From JACNLC01 sp964607375 (GTDB lineage: Bacteria > Fidelibacterota > Marinisomatia > SCGC-AAA003-L08 > JACNLC01), in contig CAZSJY010000015.1 of the NCBI GenBank assembly GCA_964607375.1, positions 1-35,627 on the forward strand: 35,627 nucleotides of DNA. Direction: 5' to 3'. The notes beneath the pieces were generated by a model. That model was not told the origin of the DNA, ran no database searches, and saw only the letters and a list, made by a program, of their open reading frames with translations. The position numbers and the translations under genes were made by a program. This document shows, one piece after another, positions 9,068 through 17,700 of this stretch (within the stretch, counting starts at the first letter, position 1; each line of letters starts with the position of its first letter).

Positions 9068-10108
9068 TTACCTTTCTATTTCAAATATTTCAATTCCGTT
9101 ACGAGTAGCAACGAACACATTGTTATCAATCACCTTGGCCTTGTAAGCATAACCTGAATCCAATTTGGTAACAAATTTAATACTATCTAATGTCGAATCC
9201 CATTTGTAAATCAAGACTCCATCATAACCGCATGATAATGCAATAATATCATCATAAGCATTTATCCCCTTAACACTATATCCTTGAGCAAAACTTGTAT
9301 TACTAATAATTTCCCCTGTTGTTGTATCAAGTTCTACAGCATAACATCCAACGCTATATGATAAGCCGGAGAATACAGTATTCTCTGTACTAAATATTGT
9401 TTCAACTTCTCCTGTTATTGGAGTATCAAAACGAGTTAATTCTGATAAATCTCCATTTTCATCTTGCTTTAAAACTATAACTCCCAATTGAGAATTAGCT
9501 ATAGATAATAAACTGTTTTTGAGATATAACTCCTGTGCATTTGAATTATAGGTATCTTGATGACTTTCAGCATCCAAAAAATTAAAAAATACTACAGAAT
9601 CAGGATTAGAAGTATTCTCGTACCAGTATTTCCTTTCATAAATTTCAGAATGATCACTTTCTATCCAAAGTGAATACAACATCATATAATCTTCATTAGA
9701 TTCATCAATTACAAAACTTCTTGTATCATCAGGTCTATTTCCAGAATCTGGAGAATTTAGAGTAAATGATGTATCAGTGTCTGAAAAATTAACTTTGTAA
9801 ATTGCATCTCTAGTATCAAGTACTAGAAAATAGTTGTATTTTTCAGAAATATGGACTTGATTCGCCTGATATTGAGGGTCATAACTAAATTCATGTAGAA
9901 TGGTATAGTTCAGATTATCATCTATTGTAGCAATAAAATACCCATTTTCGTCTGTAGCTGCCACCAAAAGACTATCGCGAATATCAATATCTCTACAAAA
10001 TCCAATAGTTGGAATAACTATAGATGGTTCCAGTACATCATCAACGAGTGGATCTTCAGGTGTCATACAAGAAAATACTATAATTGTTATTATTAGCAAT
10101 CTTTTCAT
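9068..10108 (-). CDS. Predicted lipoprotein with beta-propeller-like repeats
   Basis: About 346 aa. The signal MKRLLIITIIVFSC ends in a Cys that fits a relaxed lipobox, so a lipoprotein is likely. I chose the ATG at 10108 because GAGG lies 9 nt upstream. The alternative ATG at 10123 overlaps the previous stop as TAATG, has no ribosome site, and would add five residues. The body consists of repeats such as RDSLLVAATDENGYFIATID, YFLVLDTRDAIYKVNF and NNVFVATRNGIEIFEI, resembling LVIVD/WD-like propeller blades in which each blade reports a variable and its display. No enzymatic motif is seen. It is the sixth gene after the C25 gene in the operon, between the barrel gene and the VWED-repeat protein. 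It may be a periplasmic or surface scaffold next to the predicted barrel; the function is not known. Confidence 0.78.
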   Translation of the reverse strand: MKRLLIITIIVFSCMTPEDPLVDDVLEPSIVIPTIGFCRDIDIRDSLLVAATDENGYFIATIDDNLNYTILHEFSYDPQYQANQVHISEKYNYFLVLDTRDAIYKVNFSDTDTSFTLNSPDSGNRPDDTRSFVIDESNEDYMMLYSLWIESDHSEIYERKYWYENTSNPDSVVFFNFLDAESHQDTYNSNAQELYLKNSLLSIANSQLGVIVLKQDENGDLSELTRFDTPITGEVETIFSTENTVFSGLSYSVGCYAVELDTTTGEIISNTSFAQGYSVKGINAYDDIIALSCGYDGVLIYKWDSTLDSIKFVTKLDSGYAYKAKVIDNNVFVATRNGIEIFEIER

Positions 10109-10122
10109 TTTTGTTAACCTCA

Positions 10123-11172
10123 TTAATACAGAAAATTAAAATACATCTTATAGGAACATTCTAACCAAATTTCAAACTTGTTGTAACTTTTTAAATCTTG
10201 AATCCAGGAAAATTTAGAGAATGTAGTTTTCCTTCGCTGCAAAACTGATAAATTTAACTCGAGTTTATTCGTTACATCTTTTTTTATCCAAACTTTTGTT
10301 TTAGTATCTTCGTGTTTTCTTCCACTATGGAGTGGATCATCTTCATCTTCTGTTAAATAGTATCTTTGGTGAACAATTATTGATAATCCTACTGATTCAA
10401 TAATTGATTTTGGAGACCATTCTACATCACCTCCGAACTGATTATATTCATAAGATCTATCAAATTCTGTGGATGCTATACCTGACAAATATGAAATGTT
10501 ATCACCAAAACCTAATTCACCCCAAAATACGAGTTTGATAGGTTTGAATTTATACAAACTTAACGTAGCCCTGAAATTTGTTATATCTGTATCAAATTCT
10601 GTAAAATGTTTATTGTAATATAATTTTGATTTACCAAGTCGAATTTTAATTGAAGTTTTATCATATACTGGTACTGAGTATACCATTCTAATATCTTCGC
10701 TAGAAAATTCACACGAACTGAAATCAGTTGAAAAAGTATCGATATCATGATATGGTCTAATATAGAACGATGGTAAAAATGAATATCTAAACTTTAACCA
10801 ATGATAACTCTTAAAATGTTGGGTTGCAGATAATGAAAAGGAATTATAAGATTTATCTGAATTTTGATGATATTTAGTTTGAGCAACATTCAAAATAAAT
10901 TTGGTTTTATGATTACCAATAATTCTTGGTATATACTTAATCATCAAATCTGATCTCAGAAAAGCACTATCGAATGTATCAGCATTTTGAAGAATTAAAT
11001 TTACATCATCTCTACTTTTCTCGCTATCTGACAAGTTTAATAAATTTGAATCATATCCAAATCGCATTGATGTTGTTAAATAAACAGGTACTTTAAATCC
11101 ATTTACAAAAGACGAAGCATAAACATTAATCCCAAAAAACAAAAGAAAAAGAAATGATTTGTAATATTTCAT
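10123..11172 (-). CDS. Predicted outer-membrane beta-barrel protein in the poly-gamma-glutamate operon
   Basis: About 349 aa from the ATG at 11172, 5 bp after the previous stop. That start gives a classical signal peptide (MKYYKSFLFLLFFGINVYASS). An in-frame ATG at 11193 would overlap the upstream gene. The mature part has alternating polar and hydrophobic strands throughout and an early MRFGYDSNLLNLS segment of a type often seen in outer-membrane barrels. It is rich in Tyr, Phe and Ser and ends in an aromatic residue (YFNFLY), as barrels often do. I do not recognise a named family. Because the operon has the inner-membrane polymerase genes pgsB and pgsC but no recognisable export component, this protein is a candidate outer-membrane channel or anchor for the polymer. 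That role is inferred only from position and predicted topology. Confidence 0.75.
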   Translation of the reverse strand: MKYYKSFLFLLFFGINVYASSFVNGFKVPVYLTTSMRFGYDSNLLNLSDSEKSRDDVNLILQNADTFDSAFLRSDLMIKYIPRIIGNHKTKFILNVAQTKYHQNSDKSYNSFSLSATQHFKSYHWLKFRYSFLPSFYIRPYHDIDTFSTDFSSCEFSSEDIRMVYSVPVYDKTSIKIRLGKSKLYYNKHFTEFDTDITNFRATLSLYKFKPIKLVFWGELGFGDNISYLSGIASTEFDRSYEYNQFGGDVEWSPKSIIESVGLSIIVHQRYYLTEDEDDPLHSGRKHEDTKTKVWIKKDVTNKLELNLSVLQRRKTTFSKFSWIQDLKSYNKFEIWLECSYKMYFNFLY

Positions 11173-11177
11173 CTCAG

Positions 11178-12032
11178 TTAATGTTTTAAACATCTAATAT
11201 AAACTGACTGTAAATCGTTGTCAGAATTAATAGAATATTTGTGTTTCCCATTTGGAACTTTTATTTGGTTTGTTCTCCATTTTCCTGGAACAATTTCAGA
11301 ATTTTCAATAATTGAACTATTTTCTGATTCTTCAGTTTGAAGGTGAAATGTTCGAAAATCCCTATTATCTTTTTGTACTACTAAAATATAAGAACCACTT
11401 TCAGAATGAGTATTTTCAAAAACTAATCTGCTGACTATATCAAGATAACAAGGACCTTCAACTTCAATATCAAAATTGGTTTCAGAATCTAGCAAAGTAT
11501 AAGGTAGTGAATTATTTCCAACTTTAAGATGATGTACAACTTGATTATCTAAACCAAAAACTACTTCATAATCACCATTTCTTGGATGTTTATGATGTGT
11601 TATTAATCTAAATACTATCGGATTTTTTTCATCTATTGGTTGCAAAGAAATGGTATGACTCCCAGCAGGAACATAAACAATATCGTTACCAGAACTTGTG
11701 TATCCATAACCTGGATGTTTATTGGACTTAACTTTTTTATACAATTTTTGACTATGATGAGCTGTAGAATTGTACTCATTGCCTACTTTAATTTCAAATC
11801 TAAAATTGACAATTTCATTTAAATCTTGTGGAATTGCGCACCGAGAAATCAACTTGTAATATTTCGGACCATCTACCTCAAAATGTAAATTGTTGTCTTT
11901 TGTTGTAAAATAATTCCTATATTTACCATTAATCTCCAAGTTTTCTACTGATTCTTTTTCCAAAGGAAGAATTTCTTTCCCAAATGTGAAAATACAGAAG
12001 AGTATAAAAATAATATATTTTTTATTTTTCAT
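11178..12032 (-). CDS. Secreted protein with two tandem 138-residue beta-domains
   Basis: 284 aa with a signal peptide (about residues 1-18). The mature protein is an internal duplication. FEVDGPKYYKLISR (51-64) corresponds to IEVEGPCYLDIVSR (189-202), and VPAGSHTISL (121-130) corresponds to VPNGKHKYSI (259-268). Both pairs are offset by exactly 138 residues, so almost the whole protein is two copies. The pattern suggests two beta-sandwich domains. The linker is His-rich (ITHHKHPRNG, VVHH), which could bind metal. It starts 4 bp after pgsW with no clear ribosome site, so translation is probably coupled. I do not recognise the family. The location suggests a periplasmic partner of poly-gamma-glutamate synthesis or export, perhaps replacing PgsA/CapA, but there is no sequence resemblance to those. 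Confidence 0.78.
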   Translation of the reverse strand: MKNKKYIIFILFCIFTFGKEILPLEKESVENLEINGKYRNYFTTKDNNLHFEVDGPKYYKLISRCAIPQDLNEIVNFRFEIKVGNEYNSTAHHSQKLYKKVKSNKHPGYGYTSSGNDIVYVPAGSHTISLQPIDEKNPIVFRLITHHKHPRNGDYEVVFGLDNQVVHHLKVGNNSLPYTLLDSETNFDIEVEGPCYLDIVSRLVFENTHSESGSYILVVQKDNRDFRTFHLQTEESENSSIIENSEIVPGKWRTNQIKVPNGKHKYSINSDNDLQSVYIRCLKH

Positions 12033-12036
12033 AAAA

Positions 12037-13185
12037 TTAAATTATTGACTCTGGTTCAAAAGTGTTCATTCGTTTTTTAATTTGTCTATGACTTACAATA
12101 CCTACTGCAATTACAGAACCAAGAGAGAGTAATAAAGCAATAACTGTAACAAGTAAATTGTATCTTTTATCGTAGAATAACTTACCTTCTCCAATTGGTA
12201 GATTTTTCCCACCCCAAGGTATTACATCTTTTACTAAATTTTGAATTTTTAATATATGAACTATTGGGATATTCCTTACCGCAAATTCTCTAACTACAGA
12301 ATTGTTCAGATTGTAATTATCAATATTTGCTGGAAATAGAACGCCTGATTTTGAAATTTTATCACCACCCCCAACACCAATACTGGCTACTCCACCCCCG
12401 ATATTTACATAAGCTGAATATGATTTCAAACCATCAAATTTGCTATACAATTCCATTCTCTGTTTTATGCTATTACTTAAATTTTTGCTTTCTCTAGAAA
12501 CTTTGTATTGAATTTTGTTTACTCCATTTCGAATGATAGACTTTTCAGCAATCCTTCGAGATTCCTCACCACCAAAATTCCCACCTTTTCGTAGACAATC
12601 TCCAACACCACCTAAAGACGAAGCAATACTTCTTGTAGAGATGATATTCTCTTCGAATAAATGACTTTCCATATCCAGCCAGGTATAATTAGTATCAGTT
12701 GCTCCCCACATCGAAGCTCCTATAGAAGATATAACAACAGGAATCACACCAAGAGATTCGCAGGCACTATACAATGCAATATTTGCACCAGGCATAGAAC
12801 CTGTCATACCTACTGCGATTGTATCTCCAATTTCCACACCTGCTTGTATGAGAAGATCTACAATCAATGCAGAAAAATTGGGTTTTAGTGTAGTTTGTTT
12901 TGATTCTAAATCGCCAGGACCTGTTTTCAGTTTTGTATCATCTTTGAAGATTAAACCAGTAAAATTAGGATCAATATCTTTGTAAATAATTACATTTTTT
13001 TCTGTTTTACCGTAAGCTTTAAGGGATTTTATGGCATTGGACATAATTTTAGTTGCCTTGATCTTAGCTTCATATCCTCTAGATTTGTGAATTACTGTAG
13101 AGTTGAATGATAAATATACCATCGATATACAAAAAAACGCTAAAATTACTAATGTCTGTGTTTTCTGTATCTGAGGTCTAAACAC
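12037..13185 (-). CDS. pgsW: Poly-gamma-glutamate system protein PgsW
   Basis: 382 aa. The GTG start at 13185 overlaps the end of pgsC by 8 bp, with AAAGGGA upstream. There is one transmembrane helix near the N-terminus (about 11-29) and one near the C-terminus (about 345-367). A large extracytoplasmic or soluble domain lies between them, holding conserved-looking Gly-rich motifs: GMTGSMPGANIALYSACESLG, the SSIGASMWGATD segment, and GGVASIGVGGG. This organisation and its position right after pgsB and pgsC match the accessory family known as poly-gamma-glutamate system protein. That family accompanies PgsB and PgsC in bacteria such as Leptospira and Fusobacterium relatives. Its biochemical role is not established; it may support polymerisation or export. 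The symbol rests on remembered family features and context. Confidence 0.82.
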   Translation of the reverse strand: MFRPQIQKTQTLVILAFFCISMVYLSFNSTVIHKSRGYEAKIKATKIMSNAIKSLKAYGKTEKNVIIYKDIDPNFTGLIFKDDTKLKTGPGDLESKQTTLKPNFSALIVDLLIQAGVEIGDTIAVGMTGSMPGANIALYSACESLGVIPVVISSIGASMWGATDTNYTWLDMESHLFEENIISTRSIASSLGGVGDCLRKGGNFGGEESRRIAEKSIIRNGVNKIQYKVSRESKNLSNSIKQRMELYSKFDGLKSYSAYVNIGGGVASIGVGGGDKISKSGVLFPANIDNYNLNNSVVREFAVRNIPIVHILKIQNLVKDVIPWGGKNLPIGEGKLFYDKRYNLLVTVIALLLSLGSVIAVGIVSHRQIKKRMNTFEPESII

Positions 13186-13624
13186 TGTGAATTAGTCCCT
13201 TTTCGAAAATTATCAACATTAACTGGACTATGCTCGCAGTTATTACAATTACACTAATTGTTCTAACAACACCTTGTCTATCCATCCAACTTGCAATTAA
13301 TCCAGGAATAATAAACCCAATAGAAGATAAATTCAAATTATCTTGAGGAAAGTATAAATATTGTCGAGATATATATCCAAAAATAAACCCCAACAATAAA
13401 CAGAATACAAGACGGCGTTTACCATAAATTAACAATTTATCAGAAAGAATTTTTACAATTCCAAAAACAACGATACTTATTGCGAATGTGCTTATCACCC
13501 GCCAAGGATCATTAAGATTTAGAGCAATGTACCCCGGTACAATTAAACCACCAGCGGTTACACCTAAAGTTTCAGTAAAAACCAAACTTAGAAATATTCC
13601 TAAACCAATTGCAATTTCAACCAT
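13178..13624 (-). CDS. pgsC: Poly-gamma-glutamate biosynthesis protein PgsC (CapC)
   Basis: 148 aa, essentially the usual PgsC length (about 149), ATG start inside the last codons of pgsB (8-bp overlap). It is an integral membrane protein with about four to five helices. Hallmark motifs are TAGGLIVPGYIALNLNDP near residues 23-40 and the related GFIIPGLIASWMDRQG near 104-119, which looks like an internal echo. PgsC/CapC forms the inner-membrane synthase complex with PgsB. The PgsB-PgsC pair performs ATP-dependent amide ligation of glutamate through its gamma-carboxyl group. The overlap on both sides shows tight translational coupling within pgsBCW. Confidence 0.93.
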   Translation of the reverse strand: MVEIAIGLGIFLSLVFTETLGVTAGGLIVPGYIALNLNDPWRVISTFAISIVVFGIVKILSDKLLIYGKRRLVFCLLLGFIFGYISRQYLYFPQDNLNLSSIGFIIPGLIASWMDRQGVVRTISVIVITASIVQLMLIIFEKGLIHSV

Positions 13625-14777
13625 CGTCTCTAAAATCTCTAAGTTCTTTTACAAGTTGTTCGCCCCAACCAACCATATTTCCAACTCCAAAAATTATATG
13701 ATTATTCAGGGTCCCAAAGTTACTAATTACCTTAGTCGGTTCGGTTGAATTAGGGAAAATATCCAATTCATAATCAAATCCATTTGAGTAGTTACTGATA
13801 TCAGGAATGTTATCTCCACGAATGATGATTTTAGAAGGTTTTATTTTTTGGAAAGTCATTTCCAATAATTGTTCAGTCCTAGAGCGACGATCATCTCTGG
13901 TGTTCAAAAACACACACGCTGGGAATTCCGGTAATCGTTTTGATACTGATTCCCAAATGGTGTGAGTTGATTGAGGATCGTTCGCTGCGAATGCGTTTAC
14001 AAAATAATTTTCAGAATTGTTAAACTTGAGCTCTTGGATGAATAAAGCTCCAGGATCAGGTTGAGAATTCAACATTCCGTTTAAAGCAATTTTATCATCA
14101 ATTTTAAGTAATCTGCAAACTTTCAGAGCAAGAGCAACATTTTCTTGATGTTCAACATAGGGAAACTGATGTATAAATTCTTCAGATACAATTTCAGGAG
14201 TAGCTATATCTACTTCTGTATTCCTTGATTCTGCAACTTTAGTTAAAGTAGGAAGTAAATCTTGTTCAGCAGTAATCAATGTTCCGTTAAAAGGAATTGT
14301 ATTACCAAGAGAGTTAGCAATATCCTCCATAGTTGGACCCATTTCATCAATATGGTCTGGTCTAACATTTGTAATTACACTAATTGTTGATTTTACCATT
14401 TTTTGTTCAGCTACCCATTGATATTGAGGTAATACAGCCATACATTCAATCACTAATGCATCAATATTCTCTTTAGAGAAATTTCTAATTGATTTAATTT
14501 GTTCACCAATTGATGCAGACCTAAGTCTGTGAATGATGCGATCTTTTCCATTAGTGTCAATAACTCGTGGTGCAGATCCGGTAGTTTTACCAATAGTTTT
14601 AAAACCACCAGCTCTAAGTCCAGCGGAAATTAAACGAGTTACACTGGACTTCCCTCTAGATCCATTTACATGAATTCGTATAGGAATATTGGATATAGAA
14701 CGGTGGTGTTGGTACATTTCCCAAATACCAAACAAAACCATTATTATCAATAAAATTATTAGTGTTTGTATAACCAC
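13617..14777 (-). CDS. pgsB: Poly-gamma-glutamate synthase PgsB (CapB)
   Basis: 386 aa (the Bacillus enzyme has about 393), GTG start at 14777 with AGGAAAG upstream. An N-terminal membrane helix (about 2-20) precedes a Mur-ligase-type ATP-grasping domain. The P-loop is VNGSRGKSSVTR (37-48), followed by RAGGFKTIGKTTGSAPR and the second Mur-like block TNVRPDHIDEMGPT. These are the signatures of the PgsB/CapB amide ligase that activates glutamate as an acyl phosphate and adds it to the growing gamma-linked chain. It lies 14 bp after the 1814-aa C25 gene and overlaps pgsC, so it is within one transcription unit. The polymer could be a capsule, a released polyanion or an osmoprotectant; the sequence does not decide between these. 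Confidence 0.94.
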   Translation of the reverse strand: MVIQTLIILLIIMVLFGIWEMYQHHRSISNIPIRIHVNGSRGKSSVTRLISAGLRAGGFKTIGKTTGSAPRVIDTNGKDRIIHRLRSASIGEQIKSIRNFSKENIDALVIECMAVLPQYQWVAEQKMVKSTISVITNVRPDHIDEMGPTMEDIANSLGNTIPFNGTLITAEQDLLPTLTKVAESRNTEVDIATPEIVSEEFIHQFPYVEHQENVALALKVCRLLKIDDKIALNGMLNSQPDPGALFIQELKFNNSENYFVNAFAANDPQSTHTIWESVSKRLPEFPACVFLNTRDDRRSRTEQLLEMTFQKIKPSKIIIRGDNIPDISNYSNGFDYELDIFPNSTEPTKVISNFGTLNNHIIFGVGNMVGWGEQLVKELRDFRDDG

Positions 14778-14791
14778 TGTTCTTTCCTATT

Positions 14792-17700
14792 TTATTTAAT
14801 CAACAGCATCTTTTTGACAGAACTAAAGCCGTCAGATTGAATACTGTAAAAATAAACTCCACTTGCGACAGATTCACCATTCAAATTAGTTCCATCCCAA
14901 GTGATAGTATGGTAACCTACTTCGAGGTTAGTATTAACTAAAGTCTTAATTAACTGTCCCTGAATATTGTAAACATCCAGTCTAACTTCACTGTTATCCA
15001 ATAACTGATAACTAATAACTGTACTTGGGTTAAATGGATTAGGATAGTTCTGTAACAAGCCAAATTCTGTTGGTAATTGATTTGTCTTTAACAAAACCGG
15101 TTCAATATCGTTACCAACTATTCCGTTAATTTCAAAAGAAATCTCACTACTAAGCTCAACTTCTCTTCCAGATTGATACACCCTATACTTAAGCTCTTCA
15201 CCTGTTTCACCATAAGCCATTAGATTAAATGTATAGCTATCAGTTAGTGGGAAATGTGTTGCTTCTGCAACTCCTCTAACCTCATCATCAACGAAAACAG
15301 ATAAAACATCACCTTCAAGAACATTTTCTATTGTAGCAGTAATAGTCATATTATGCTCATAAAGATGTGGATTTACAGACCAATGTAACTCTTTGGTATT
15401 GACATCCGATTTTACTAAACCATCAGGAACTCCATAAATTAAAACTGCAGAGTCCACCATTTGTAACATATATCCACTACCAGGATTCATAGCATCTAAA
15501 CCATACCAACCAAAACCTTCATAATAAGTTGCAAACCCGGTTTGATTTTTGATTAAACTACCTAAATCACCAATACTAACAAGTGCTCCATTCAGAGTAT
15601 TTGGCAATTGAGGGAGATAACCAATCCAGTTCCAACCATTAAATAGATAAATCGGCATATTAATGTAATCAACTGGTACTCCCTGTAAAACCATGTCACA
15701 ATTATCTAGCATATTTATCATATACATTTTCTCATTTTCTATAATGTCTAAACCGTACCATCCGAAACCAACATAATAAGTTGCAAAACCTGTTTGACTT
15801 TTAATGAGATTAGCATTCTCCCCAAGCGATGCTAATACATTGCTTAAACTCATATCGTTATTATCAACATTTACCGAGAACCAATTCCAACCATTTTGGA
15901 ACGGTAATTCCAAAGTAATCAACTCATATGTTACAGTTAATGAAACTGGAATTTCTACCATCTGTTGAGCGTTAGTTGTGATATTGATTGATGCAGAATA
16001 TGAACCTTCAAGTAAATCATCTGAATCAGCTTCAGCTACTATGTTAATCGACTCACCTGATTGTAGTTCACCAGAAAGTCCATGGTTAGAACTCAAGCTC
16101 AACCAATCTGAACTGCTTGATTTTCTAAACTGTAGGGACATCTCACTTTGTACATAATTAGTGTTTAGAGCAACTTGCAGTGCATCATTTCCATTAGCAT
16201 TTTGTATTCCAATAGTGCTACTTGTAACAGTTCCTTGCATATCTCTATAGTTAACATCGATATTTCCGTTTTCATATATTACAACTTCAAAGTCATAAAC
16301 TCCATTGTAACTCTCAGAACAATGAATGACATCATCGAACCAAACAATAAAACGATCAACTTCTGAATGTACGAACACACTCCCGCCTTCATCATAACAA
16401 CCTGATGCTCCATCGTTTGCTGGACTTAAATCGTCCCAAAATGCAAAAATAGCAGGTTGTGGAGCGGAAACTGAAGGTATGCTGGAATTATTCCACGAAG
16501 TATTATCATTACCAAAACCAATCCAACCATTTGGATTTACAATACACTGGCCATAATTTTGACCATAAAACGGAAATTCAAAACCTATATTAATAGGGTC
16601 TGGAGCTTGGTCATTTGTTGAAAAAGTCAATTGTGAATTATTCTCAGATATATCTATCCATTGATAACCAATATCTGAATTTATATCAGAATCGCTCCAG
16701 AAATAACCTGCATTATCAGGTCCACCACCTGTAATTTCAAAAGGTGATGTTGGATCAGGATACTCTAACTCTACATCATAAGTTAAAACTGAGTTTGCTT
16801 CACCAATATTTGAAATTGATAATTCTGATGCTGAAGTTTGTCCCTCAACGAGTTGAAAGTCTATCAATCCCGGAGAATAAGATAAAGCCGGTAGAGGCAT
16901 TGTTATTGGTGCTTGAGTAGTAATGAATAGAGCAGTTTCATCATCAAGAACCATTGCAGCTCGTGCGTATTCATTATTAAATGTGTACTGTAACCCATCA
17001 TTACTCAAATGGTTTTCTATTCCAATTGTACAATATCCACCGTGTATCGGTGTATAACCAGAGTAATTACCTGAGGAAGTATTGTTGTATGTTTTGTACT
17101 GCAATTTCATCTCACCATTTCCATAAGGAAGGACTGGATCATTATACAAAATTATCTGAAATGTTTCTGTATGGTTGTTATTCTGAGTTTTCATATTTGA
17201 CCATTCAATTATTACTCTGTCACTGTTTGAATGAACATATACATTCCCTCCACCAGTTGTTTTTAGATCATCCCAAAAAACAGCTACCATACTAACGGGA
17301 CCGCCAGCTCCAGGAATTGGATAATTCCTAAAGGATTCTAGGTTTGTTTGTCCAAACGCTATCCAACCATTTGTGCATACTGTAATTTCATCATAAGTAA
17401 TTCCATAAAATTTAAAGTTGAATGGAAGGTCAACGTAACTTATCGAATTACTAAAATTACCATCACCACTATCAGATAAATTGAGGCTAGTACCGTCTCC
17501 ACCGGAACTTGGGTTAATTTCTATCCAGTCGTAATTAGGTGCTAAATCGTAACCCACATCACCTGAATCATAAATATAATATCCTGTTTGATCTGGTCCT
17601 AGTGGATCATACGGAGAAACATCTCCAACTTGTATGTTGTAAAATTCTACTCTATTATAACCAGAAGAACTCTGAATATGAAGAGATAAAGGGATAATCG

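Noticed and set aside
16981..17295. A 104-codon plus-strand reading frame inside the giant C25 gene
   Set aside because: It lies antisense to a nidogen-like module that is clearly coding and carries no family signature.
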